Source of the DNA: Deltaproteobacteria bacterium
GTDB lineage: Bacteria; Desulfobacterota; Desulfomonilia; UBA1062
Length of the DNA stretch: 16,121 bases
NCBI GenBank assembly: GCA_016934135.1
Contig: JAFGTK010000065.1
Location: 1 to 16,121 of the forward strand
Direction: 5' to 3'
A model generated the notes under the pieces. The model was given only the letters and a program-made list of their open reading frames with translations. It was not told the DNA's origin and did no database searches. Positions 7,631 through 14,186 of this stretch are shown here, piece after piece. Position 1 is the first letter of the stretch. Each line of letters starts with the position of its first letter. Position numbers and translations under genes: made by a program.

Positions 7631-8575
7631 CTATGCGCCTAGCAGCATGATGAACGCCCTGAAGAGTTCCGGGTCGAAATCCTGAGACATCTCCTGCTGC
7701 ATGATCCTGATCGCCTGATACGGACTTGTCTTTGTACGATACGGCCTACCTGCCGTCAGCGATTCGAATACGTCTGCAATGGCACATATCTTCGCATACA
7801 TGGGGATTCCGTCTGCTTCCCTGCAAAAGGGATAGCCTTGTCCGTTGTGCCTTTCATGATGCGACAGCACTATGGCTGCAGCCTCCGGAGAAAGATGTTC
7901 TGTCTCAAGCAGCCGGTCATATCCCCACATGGGATGCATCCTGATAATCTCCCATTCCTGCTTCGTAAGTTCCGTCTTCTTCTCGAGTATCCTGATAGGT
8001 ACCTGTGCCATGCCGATATCATGCAGGAAAAACCCTGCACTCATGGCGGCAATATCGTGTTCGTTCTGCTTGTCGCGAAACAGTTTCAGCGCCAGGGCGG
8101 TCGCATATATTCCTACCCGGACAGAATGCTGAAAGGTAAAGTGATCATGGGAGCTTATCCATATGAGATTGTCCATGACCCTTTCTTCACTGAGAATGCA
8201 TTCAACCATCTCTTTTGCATTTTTTTCCACATCCGATATATATCTTGGTTCAGAGCACCTGAAAACATCCTTGATGGATGACATCGAGGTGGAGAATGCG
8301 ACTTCGGCCTTCACGCTTGAATCAACTCCAGGGTCGGTCAGGATTGAGCTCAAGTAGCGGGTCTTGTATTCATCGACAATGCCCCATTCATCCCGGGTGG
8401 TATACAGCCTGGTATGTCCGTCACGAAGAATTTTGCCGTGCTGTTCGGTAAAAAACGCCCCTTTTGCCGCAAAAAGCCGAAAGCTGCCCTTGATCTCGAG
8501 ATAGAGATCAAAATCATAACGCTCATTGAACCGCATGATCGACAAGGGCACTTCAACATACATTTCCTGATCCAT
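7631..8575 (-). CDS. HD-GYP domain protein, probable cyclic-di-GMP phosphodiesterase
   Basis: This is a class II c-di-GMP phosphodiesterase candidate, 314 residues from the chosen ATG. The N-terminal region (about 5-75, YVEVPLSIMRFNERYDFDLYL) resembles the small domain that precedes HD-GYP in single-protein members. The HD-GYP domain (about 145-310) shows HD at about 185-186 within FFLHDIGMAQVP, HP at about 214, HHERHNGQGYP at about 239-249 and IADVFESLTAGRPYR at about 266-280. Two deviations are visible: the usual HDIGK has Met for Lys, and the usual Asp in HHExxDGxGYP is Asn. A longer GTG frame from 8650 would add a hydrophobic stretch (FFILLVVLTIVVL) that could be a membrane anchor. No start has a good ribosome site, so the N-terminus is uncertain. 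Confidence 0.85.
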   Translation of the reverse strand: MDQEMYVEVPLSIMRFNERYDFDLYLEIKGSFRLFAAKGAFFTEQHGKILRDGHTRLYTTRDEWGIVDEYKTRYLSSILTDPGVDSSVKAEVAFSTSMSSIKDVFRCSEPRYISDVEKNAKEMVECILSEERVMDNLIWISSHDHFTFQHSVRVGIYATALALKLFRDKQNEHDIAAMSAGFFLHDIGMAQVPIRILEKKTELTKQEWEIIRMHPMWGYDRLLETEHLSPEAAAIVLSHHERHNGQGYPFCREADGIPMYAKICAIADVFESLTAGRPYRTKTSPYQAIRIMQQEMSQDFDPELFRAFIMLLGA

Positions 8576-8714
8576 CCTTAACACCACTATCGTCAAAACA
8601 ACCAATAAAATAAAGAATCTCTTACCTGAACATTGATTCGGAGGAATCACCTTTCAGCAACGAAAACCCTTCATGCACTGTACGATAATCAGGTACAAAC
8701 AACAAAGTCTGTTG

Positions 8715-9254
8715 TCAAAGGGTTATGTCTTTAAGATATGGCAGCTGAGAGTCCTTTTGTGAAAGCAGTGGCGAGGCAACCGGCCAGGTTATCGAAAGAT
8801 CCGGATCATCCCACCTGATCCCTCCGTCTGCATGGGGCGCATACAGCGAATCGACCTTGTAGATCACATGGGTATCGTCCTCAACGGTGCAGAAGCCGTG
8901 GGCAAACCCTCTGGGCACATAGAGCATGTTCAGTTCGGAGCTTCTTAATTCAACACAGGTCCATCTGAGAAATGTCGGGGAATCCTGTCTAAGGTCCACG
9001 ATCACATCATGGACCGACCCGCTGATTACCAGCACCAGCTTTGCCTGGGCATGGGGAGGATATTGAAAGTGCAGCCCTCTCAGCACGCCCTTTTGCCTGG
9101 AAAAAGAATAGTTGTCCTGAACAAAACCTGCCTTGATCCCATTATCCCTGAATGCCTTTTCATTAAAGGTTTCCACGAAAAACCCTCTTGGGTCTTTGTG
9201 TACGGCAGGCTCGACAACAAAGGCGCCCGGCAATTCCGTTTCAATGAACTTCAT
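8715..9254 (-). CDS. rfbC: dTDP-4-dehydrorhamnose 3,5-epimerase
   Basis: This 179-residue cupin enzyme catalyses the third step of dTDP-L-rhamnose synthesis, the double epimerisation of dTDP-4-keto-6-deoxyglucose. Family residues visible are DPRGFFVETF, FVQDNYSFS, RGLHFQYPP with catalytic His62, Lys72 in AQAKLV, the substrate motif VPRGFAHGF, and IRWDDPDLSITWP near the C-terminus. Length is typical. I start at the ATG at 9254, which has GGGAG 6 nt upstream; a longer frame to 9290 has no such site. The partner genes rfbA, rfbB and rfbD are not adjacent, so this is an orphan copy here. It may serve O-antigen or exopolysaccharide sugars. Confidence 0.95.
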   Translation of the reverse strand: MKFIETELPGAFVVEPAVHKDPRGFFVETFNEKAFRDNGIKAGFVQDNYSFSRQKGVLRGLHFQYPPHAQAKLVLVISGSVHDVIVDLRQDSPTFLRWTCVELRSSELNMLYVPRGFAHGFCTVEDDTHVIYKVDSLYAPHADGGIRWDDPDLSITWPVASPLLSQKDSQLPYLKDITL

Positions 9255-9343
9255 GCAAATCTCCCTTAACCTTGCTGTTTTCCTGATCATTACCGCAAGA
9301 CACTCACAATAGCAACATCGACAAGCCGGGCAAAAAACATTTT

Positions 9344-9375
9344 GAAATTCGAATTGCGAATTGCGAATTTGGAAT
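9344..9375. repeat. 7-bp-period GAATTC-like heptad repeat
   Basis: The plus strand reads GAAATTC, GAATTGC, GAATTGC, GAATTTG, GAAT in exact 7-bp register. It lies in the 165-bp gap between the MBL gene stop and the rfbC start. The first unit, GAAATTC, is the same as the core unit of the repeat at 13540-13572. On the minus strand, AAATTCG and CGAATTT arms can form a weak hairpin, with a six-T run 7 nt farther on. It could act as a poor terminator for the nadE-cheZ-MBL transcript. Confidence 0.7.
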
Positions 9376-9419
9376 ATAAGGGAAAATCAGCGGGCCATGT
9401 CTGGCAGAACGCAATGGAA

Positions 9420-10397
9420 TTACTCCTTGATATCCATCTCAGCGCGTATTTCGTTCAACATGGAATGGTATCTGGGTGAGACATGCATGGGGAATACCCG
9501 TTTCGCCCTCAGTCTCCCTGCAATCATGCCTGCCTGGCGTGCAGTAAGGTGTCCCTTGATAATCGCCTGCTCCCTCATTTCATCGAGGTAGTAGGTCTCG
9601 ATAAAGAGCATGTCCGCGTCCAGAGCTATACTCTCCATATGCCGGATATTCTCCTTAGTGCAGGCGATATCGGTGAAAAAGGCGACCTTCTGACCCGGGG
9701 TGGCGATAATGAGTTCATGGGCAAGTTCTGCGGCAGGGGTCATTATGATCCCTGAATCAGTCATCACATCGATAAGGGTCTGTGTTTCGCCCGAGAGGAT
9801 GCACTCCTTGAGCCTCCCTATCCAGGCGCCCGGGATATACCCCCTGCGGGTAATGACATTACCTTTGATGTTCACATGAACGATCTCTTTTATTACGAAT
9901 CCCAGGCAGGGTATATTATGATCGAGAATGACCGCATCGACCAGATACCTTGAATCCCGGGCAATTGTATGGCCGCTGCGGTCCTCTTCATGCCGCAGCG
10001 CAGTATCAAATCCCTCAGCTGCCCGGGTCCTGGTCGAGCGTATCGTACTATCCAGAATCTCATGTATATATATCTCAAGAGGGTAATCCTTTGTCAGGTT
10101 CCAGGTATATGCACGGAGTTTTGCAAGCACCTTATCGGTGATGCCTTCCGGGCCGTAGATATTGAGGGGCTTTCTCCTGTGCAGTATAATACGCAGGACC
10201 TGATCAATGCCCATGAAATGATCCATGTGTGTGTGCGATATGAATATGGCATCGAGGTCGAGAACTTCGCGGTTGGCAAGCCCTTCGACCCTTCCGCAGT
10301 CGAACATGACAGCCTTTTTCTCATTCAGGACGCGGACATATACTACAGGATCGTACAGTTCCGTATTTACCAGCCTTGGTATAAAGGAAGGCCTCAT
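9420..10397 (-). CDS. RNase Z-like metallo-beta-lactamase-fold hydrolase
   Basis: This 325-residue MBL-fold protein has metal ligands SHTHMDH (55-60), His160 (LDHNIPCLGF), Asp243 (FFTDIACT) and His305 (MHVSPRY). The C-terminal GHLTARQAG (from 282) matches the HST region of RNase Z, the tRNA 3'-end endonuclease. The RNase Z HEAT motif appears here as IETYY, so its His is replaced by Ile while Glu is kept. The canonical N-terminal glycine-rich TGxxxPS strand is missing. The arm region (about 100-135) is Arg-rich and short of Gly/Pro. I therefore call it RNase Z-like rather than rnz. ATG start, 21 nt after the cheZ-like gene, with only a weak ribosome site. Confidence 0.75.
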   Translation of the reverse strand: MRPSFIPRLVNTELYDPVVYVRVLNEKKAVMFDCGRVEGLANREVLDLDAIFISHTHMDHFMGIDQVLRIILHRRKPLNIYGPEGITDKVLAKLRAYTWNLTKDYPLEIYIHEILDSTIRSTRTRAAEGFDTALRHEEDRSGHTIARDSRYLVDAVILDHNIPCLGFVIKEIVHVNIKGNVITRRGYIPGAWIGRLKECILSGETQTLIDVMTDSGIIMTPAAELAHELIIATPGQKVAFFTDIACTKENIRHMESIALDADMLFIETYYLDEMREQAIIKGHLTARQAGMIAGRLRAKRVFPMHVSPRYHSMLNEIRAEMDIKE

Positions 10398-10418
10398 AAT
10401 CCAACATCATTTGTCAAG

Positions 10419-11219
10419 TTACATGTCCAGTGCTTTCAGAAGGCTGTCCACATCATCCTGGGAAGATGCCACACCTTTTTCCTCTCCCGGGATGGCAGGC
10501 CCATGAAGTCTAGTGCCGTGTTCGGAGAGATCCCCCATATCTTTGAGACCTGCATGATGGCCGTATCTTCTGATAAGATCCACCAGCCTCCTCTCCATGT
10601 TATCCACAACCTTGCTGACCTTCTTGATGATCTGATCTACCAGGTCTGCATGGATCTGCAGTTCGCTGATACGCATAAGCTCGCCTACGAGTTCCGAGTT
10701 GTGCGTCTTGAGTTCCTTGATTTTCAACAGCGCGCCTTTCTTGTCATCCGATACAATTAGCCGGGCGATCTTGTCATACGCCATATTGTCCCCGAGGGCG
10801 ATCTCCTGCCTGGAAAACAGCAGGTCCAGGGTCCTCTCCGAGGTATCCTTGACAATATTGGAGACATAGGCAAGCTTGGAGGTTAACCCCTGGACATCCT
10901 CTTCCGAGATGTTTGTCAGGATCGGCTCCAGAAACTTCTGAATATCCTTGATGGACTCATGAAGCTCTCTGGTGATTTCCCCGATGCCCCTGAACAGGTC
11001 GGTGGCAGCAATGGTGGAAAGTTTCTTCATGGATTCTGATGCCTTTTTGAGGTCTCCGGTGGTAAGCGCAATGATCGATTCTTTCAGGGTATCCATAAAG
11101 ATAATGAGCTGTTCTATGGATTCGGGTCCCTCTTTCTCGAGGTATTCCTTCAGTGCTTCGGCCTGTCCGAGGATATTATCAACATGGTCCCGGCTCTTTT
11201 TTTCCTTAGTCTTTGCCAT
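10419..11219 (-). CDS. cheZ: CheZ-like CheY-phosphate phosphatase
   Basis: This is a 266-residue, mostly helical protein. ITRELHESIKDIQKFLEPI and the segment around YVSNIVKDTSERTLDLL resemble the CheZ helical hairpin. HADLVDQIIKKV contains the DxxxQ pair (Asp192, Gln196) corresponding to the catalytic Asp and Gln of E. coli CheZ. The C-terminal peptide ASSQDDVDSLLKAL (from about 251) closely resembles the CheY-binding tail of E. coli CheZ. It is longer than enterobacterial CheZ (about 214) because of an N-terminal extension of roughly 60 residues. GGAG lies 6 nt before the chosen ATG (11219); another ATG at 11231 is less well placed. No che genes are nearby, so its CheY partner must lie elsewhere (inference). 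Confidence 0.85.
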   Translation of the reverse strand: MAKTKEKKSRDHVDNILGQAEALKEYLEKEGPESIEQLIIFMDTLKESIIALTTGDLKKASESMKKLSTIAATDLFRGIGEITRELHESIKDIQKFLEPILTNISEEDVQGLTSKLAYVSNIVKDTSERTLDLLFSRQEIALGDNMAYDKIARLIVSDDKKGALLKIKELKTHNSELVGELMRISELQIHADLVDQIIKKVSKVVDNMERRLVDLIRRYGHHAGLKDMGDLSEHGTRLHGPAIPGEEKGVASSQDDVDSLLKALDM

Positions 11220-11225
11220 CACGGT

Positions 11226-11229
11226 CTCC
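11226..11229 (-). promoter_or_regulatory. Ribosome binding site favouring the inner ATG of the cheZ-like gene
   Basis: GGAG with 6 nt before ATG 11219. The outer ATG at 11231 has AAAGG only 3 nt away, and that motif lies in one arm of a small hairpin (ACCTT-CATA-AAGGT). The inner start is preferred. Confidence 0.45.
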
Positions 11230-11253
11230 ATCCACCTTTATGAAGGTACTTCT

Positions 11254-11421
11254 TCAGGTCCGATCATCTGCGTTATTTACTTCATCGAATCCTGTGTTCA
11301 ATTCCCTGGCAGTGCCTATGAACCAAAGCGTTGCACCACTGTCTATTCCAGTTCGGAATCCGGCGGGCAAATCTTGAACCCGGCACTGCTGAAACCATGC
11401 AGCCGGCATTGATGCTTTCAT
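11254..11421 (-). CDS. Possible small ORF between nadE and cheZ-like gene (doubtful)
   Basis: A 55-codon frame begins MKASMPAAWFQQC and ends GFDEVNNADDRT, filling most of the 212-bp gap after nadE. It has no good ribosome site, only a faint ACGG, and no recognised motif. The gap also holds a stem (CCGGC/GCCGG arms with a TGC/GCA extension) just after the nadE stop, without a T-run. A weak promoter-like pair for the cheZ-like gene lies at 11274-11301 (TTGAAC, 16 nt, TAAATA). I list the frame because nothing else explains the gap; it may be untranslated. Confidence 0.15.
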   Translation of the reverse strand: MKASMPAAWFQQCRVQDLPAGFRTGIDSGATLWFIGTARELNTGFDEVNNADDRT

Positions 11422-11431
11422 AAGAACCGTT

Positions 11432-13492
11432 TTACTCCTCATCAGGAATATTCTTGAGATCCTCGATCCATGGTGCGTCTTCACTGTCGCTCGGTGCACG
11501 ATAATCCCCACGGGGAGAGAGAGAACCGCCTGACCCCACCTTGGGGGAATTCGGAATACATGATCTCTTGTACTGGCTGATACGGAAAAACCTGTGCAGG
11601 AACACCTCAAGCCAGTGCTTGATCTCGTTTAGCGGATATTCGTGCCGTGCATCCTCGGGAACGTCCGGCCATACCCCCTTGTTCCTGTCATGCCATGCAT
11701 TCCAGGAAAGGTATGCGATCTTAGAAGGTCTGTATCCGTAGCGGGTTGTGTAGAAGGTGTTGAAATCCTGGAGTTCATAAGGGCCGATAACTGCCTGTGT
11801 ACTCTGAGCAGGCTGATCCCCCGCCATTCCGGGAATAAGTTCAGGGCTTATCTCTGTTTTAAGTATGCCGTTCAGACATGCAGAGACATCCACTCCAAAA
11901 AGATCCTTTGCAGCCACCCATCTGATGATGTACTGGATCAGTGTCTTGGGAACACTGGCATTGACATTATAATGCGACATGTGGTCCCCCACACCGTAGG
12001 TGCACCAGCCCAGGGCGAGTTCGCTCAGATCTCCGGTGCCCACAACCATTGCATGGCGCTGATTTGCAATGCGAAACAGCACTGAGGTGCGCTGACCGGC
12101 CTGAACATTTTCAAAGGTGACATCATAGAGTTCCCGCCCGGAGGCATAGGGGTGAGAAATATCCTCCATCATCTGTATGCAGCCTGGTTTTATATCAATC
12201 TCGCCGGATTCGGTCCCGAGTGCCTTCATGAGTTCCACAGCATGCATATAGGTCTTCTCCGAGGTTGCAAACCCGGGCATGGTATAGGCCTTGATATTTG
12301 TCCGCGGCAGGCCCAGTGCATCCATTGCACGGGCACATACAATGAGTGCATGGGTGGAATCGAGCCCGCCCGACACCCCTATGACAAGGTTTTCCATGCC
12401 GGTCGATTTCATACGTTTCACCAGGCCCTGCACCTGAATATTGTATACCTCATAGCATCTCTTGTCCCTGAGAGCGGCCTGGGCAGGAACATAAGGGAAC
12501 CTCGATATCTCCCGATCAAGAGGGATCTCTCCGGCAGGGGGCTCCAAATCAACACCTATCCTCCTGAATATTGGCGCATTGCCCCTGTTAAGGCTTCGCG
12601 TACTGTGAAAGCTCGTCTGACGAAGCCTGTCCTGGCTAAGACGGTCGATATCGATATCCGCACAGATGACCTGGGGATCGAAGGAAAACCTCCTGGATTC
12701 CGAGATGAGAGTGCCGTTCTCGTAAATGATGGCATGTCCGTCCCAGGCAAGATCGGTGGAAGATTCACCGAACCCGGCAGCAGTATAGATATACGACCCG
12801 AGACACCGTGCAGACTGGTTTGAAGCCAGATCATGACGGTATTCGTCTTTTCCCACAGTGATATTGGATGCAGACAGGTTTACCACGATTGTAGCGCCTG
12901 CCAGCGAGGCGAAACTCGATGGCGGTATGGGAGACCACAGATCCTCGCATATCTCCACAAAAAACCTGAAGTTGGGGATCTTGTGAATATCAAATATAAG
13001 ATCCGGCCCTATGGGAACATCTTTGCAACCCAGGATATCCAGTGTTGAAACCGGTATTTCATGAGCCGGCCTGAACTGCCTAGCCTCATAGAATTCACGG
13101 TAATTGGGCAGATAACTCTTCAGGGCTATCCCTGCTATCTTTCCTGCATGCAGTACAATCCCGCAATTGAACAGGGCATTCATCACAACGAGCGGGGCGC
13201 CGACAACAACTGCCATATCCATATCTGCTGTAGCCTTCATAAATCCGGAAAGGGCATCGTGCACTCCGAGCAGAAGCGCATCCTGAAAAAAAAGGTCTTC
13301 GTTGGAATATCCCGAGATGCCGAGTTCAGGAAAGACAGCCAGGACAGCATTGTTCTCATATGCCCTGTTCACAAGCTCCAGTGTCTTTTGCGCATTGAAG
13401 GCCGGATCAGAGACTTTCAGCTCGGGGATGCATGCTGCTACGCGAATGAATCCGTGACAATACAGATTGAAAAAGGTCGAACTGTTCTCCAC
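11432..13492 (-). CDS. nadE: Glutamine-dependent NAD+ synthetase
   Basis: This 686-residue two-domain enzyme converts nicotinic acid adenine dinucleotide to NAD+, using glutamine as ammonia source and ATP. The N-terminal nitrilase-type glutaminase carries the Glu-Lys-Cys triad: Glu56 (FPELGISGY), Lys125 (LKSYLPNYREFYE) and Cys182 (VEICEDLW). The C-terminal synthetase has the P-loop SGGLDST (374-380), GTGDLSELALGW and NVNASVPKTL. The length is normal for the long, glutamine-using type. The chosen start is GTG at 13492, with AAGGAG 7 nt upstream. An in-frame ATG at 13513 has no ribosome site. The gene is transcribed away from rnpB, and the region between them holds repeats and inverted repeats. 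Confidence 0.96.
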   Translation of the reverse strand: MENSSTFFNLYCHGFIRVAACIPELKVSDPAFNAQKTLELVNRAYENNAVLAVFPELGISGYSNEDLFFQDALLLGVHDALSGFMKATADMDMAVVVGAPLVVMNALFNCGIVLHAGKIAGIALKSYLPNYREFYEARQFRPAHEIPVSTLDILGCKDVPIGPDLIFDIHKIPNFRFFVEICEDLWSPIPPSSFASLAGATIVVNLSASNITVGKDEYRHDLASNQSARCLGSYIYTAAGFGESSTDLAWDGHAIIYENGTLISESRRFSFDPQVICADIDIDRLSQDRLRQTSFHSTRSLNRGNAPIFRRIGVDLEPPAGEIPLDREISRFPYVPAQAALRDKRCYEVYNIQVQGLVKRMKSTGMENLVIGVSGGLDSTHALIVCARAMDALGLPRTNIKAYTMPGFATSEKTYMHAVELMKALGTESGEIDIKPGCIQMMEDISHPYASGRELYDVTFENVQAGQRTSVLFRIANQRHAMVVGTGDLSELALGWCTYGVGDHMSHYNVNASVPKTLIQYIIRWVAAKDLFGVDVSACLNGILKTEISPELIPGMAGDQPAQSTQAVIGPYELQDFNTFYTTRYGYRPSKIAYLSWNAWHDRNKGVWPDVPEDARHEYPLNEIKHWLEVFLHRFFRISQYKRSCIPNSPKVGSGGSLSPRGDYRAPSDSEDAPWIEDLKNIPDEE

Positions 13493-13499
13493 AGCATAA

Positions 13500-13505
13500 C
13501 TCCTT
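13500..13505 (-). promoter_or_regulatory. Ribosome binding site setting the GTG start of nadE
   Basis: AAGGAG with a 7-nt spacer before GTG 13492 on the minus strand. An ATG lying inside the spacer is out of frame. The only in-frame alternative, ATG 13513, lies upstream of this site, which would then be inside the coding sequence. Confidence 0.6.
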
Positions 13506-13539
13506 AACTGCATTTATCGCACATGGCGCCAGGTTTTTT

Positions 13540-13575
13540 AAATTCGAAATTCGAAGTTCGAAATTCGAATTTTTT
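13540..13575. repeat. GAAATTC heptad repeat forming a near-perfect hairpin with T-tract
   Basis: Units AAATTC, GAAATTC, GAAGTTC, GAAATTC, GAAT run in 7-bp register. Bases 13540-13555 and 13557-13572 are 16-nt arms complementary at 15 of 16 positions about a single G. A run of six T lies at 13570-13575 on the plus strand. This could fold as an AT-rich hairpin or terminator reading rightward, although no plus-strand gene lies to its left. The unit matches that at 9344-9375. Any nadE transcript from the promoter candidate at 13605-13633 would cross it in its leader. Confidence 0.75.
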
Positions 13576-13604
13576 CAGTCTTCACCTAGCGCCCTCTTTC
13601 TTAT

Positions 13605-13633
13605 AATATACAGCGTATTAACGCCATACGCAA
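13605..13633 (-). promoter_or_regulatory. Candidate sigma70-type promoter of nadE
   Basis: On the minus strand, TTGCGT (13628-13633), a 17-nt spacer and TATATT (13605-13610) would give a start near 13598 and a leader of about 105 nt. The -10 box matches 5 of 6 consensus bases; the -35 matches only 3. Inverted-repeat arms GCGTAT/ATACGC overlap the -35 box and spacer, as an operator would (inference). Confidence 0.4.
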
Positions 13634-13672
13634 TGAGCGTATACGCCTTAAGGCCGAAGAAAATCGCTCATT
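13613..13672. other. Cluster of inverted repeats between nadE and rnpB
   Basis: Four dyads sit within 60 bp: GCGTAT (13613-13618) with ATACGC (13626-13631); the perfect palindrome GCGTATACGC (13637-13646); the perfect palindrome GCCTTAAGGC (13645-13654), which shares two bases with it; and AATGAGCG (13632-13639) with CGCTCATT (13665-13672). The cluster overlaps the candidate nadE promoter and is about 55 bp upstream of the rnpB promoter candidate. It could be an operator array or a structured RNA; nothing shows which. Confidence 0.6.
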
Positions 13673-13726
13673 ACCGAGCTGCAGGGCCTTTTCACACAGC
13701 CAATGTACCCGGGGGATAATTCATAC

Positions 13727-13756
13727 TTGAATTTAACGTATTCATCTTGTAAGGAT
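13727..13756 (+). promoter_or_regulatory. Candidate promoter of rnpB
   Basis: TTGAAT (13727-13732), an 18-nt spacer and AAGGAT (13751-13756) preceded by an extended TG at 13748-13749. The predicted start, about 7 nt on, coincides with the 5' end inferred from RNA pairing (near 13763). The -10 box itself is weak. Confidence 0.35.
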
Positions 13757-13762
13757 TATGAA

Positions 13763-14146
13763 GGTCAAAGGAGTACAGGTAATCGCTGGTGATCTGCTTT
13801 ACGCAGACACGAGAGGAAAGTCCGGGCTCCATAGGGCGATGGTGGTCGTTAACGGCGACCGGGGGAAACCCCAGGGAAAGTGCCACAGAAAACAGACCGC
13901 TATCCTACAGGGGTAGCAAGGGTGAAACGGCGAGGTAAGAGCTCACCAGTTCCCCGGGTGACCGGGGAAGCTCGGTAAACCCCACCTGGAGCAAGACCAA
14001 AAGAGGGGCTGATGGGACTGCCCGTCCCGCCCCCGGGTAGGTCGCTGGAGGCGGCAGGCAACTGCCGTCCTAGATGAATGATTACCGACTGGAACAGGGA
14101 GACCTGTTTCATGTAACAGAACCCGGCTTACGTACTTCTTCCGGCC
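13763..14146 (+). ncRNA. rnpB: RNase P RNA, bacterial type A
   Basis: This is the catalytic RNA that removes tRNA 5' leaders. Conserved blocks appear in order: GAGGAAAGTCCGGGCTCC (13813-13830), ACAGAAAACAGACCGC (13885-13900), GGTAAGAGCTCACC (13934-13947), the GGTAAACCCC...GGAGCAAGACCAAA region (about 13974-14001), TAGATGAATGATTACC (14071-14086) and ACAGAACCCGGCTTAC (from 14117). Helix P1 is AAGGAGTAC (13768-13776) with GTACTTCTT (14132-14140), extended by GGTC/GGCC at the ends. P2 is GGTAATC (13778-13784) with GATTACC (14080-14086). The ends are set from these pairings and are good to a few bases. The TTTT after 14146 may mark termination. Length is about 380 nt, as expected. Confidence 0.97.
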
Positions 14147-14186
14147 TTTTAAGTAAATTTTTAATGATGGAGCGTATCGGTCTTAC

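Noticed and set aside
9344..9375. Possible CRISPR array
   Set aside because: Units are only 7 bp in direct register with no spacers, and no cas gene is present.
9969..10760. 263-codon plus-strand ORF
   Set aside because: It lies antisense across the RNase Z-like and CheZ-like genes, has no recognisable motif, and both minus-strand genes have clear family features.
11254..11610. 118-codon minus-strand ORF overlapping the nadE 3' end
   Set aside because: The first half is an alternative frame of nadE. Only the last 55 codons lie in free sequence and are listed separately with low confidence.
12152..12823. 223-codon plus-strand ORF
   Set aside because: It is fully antisense to the conserved nadE gene; composition is His/Pro/Arg-rich as expected for a shadow frame.
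13602..13607. TATAAT on the plus strand as an rnpB or small-RNA promoter
   Set aside because: No acceptable -35 box lies 15-19 nt upstream, and it is about 160 bp from rnpB; the same bases serve better in the minus-strand nadE candidate.
13692..14112. Minus-strand ORFs within the rnpB region
   Set aside because: They are antisense to conserved RNase P RNA blocks and have no ribosome sites or motifs.
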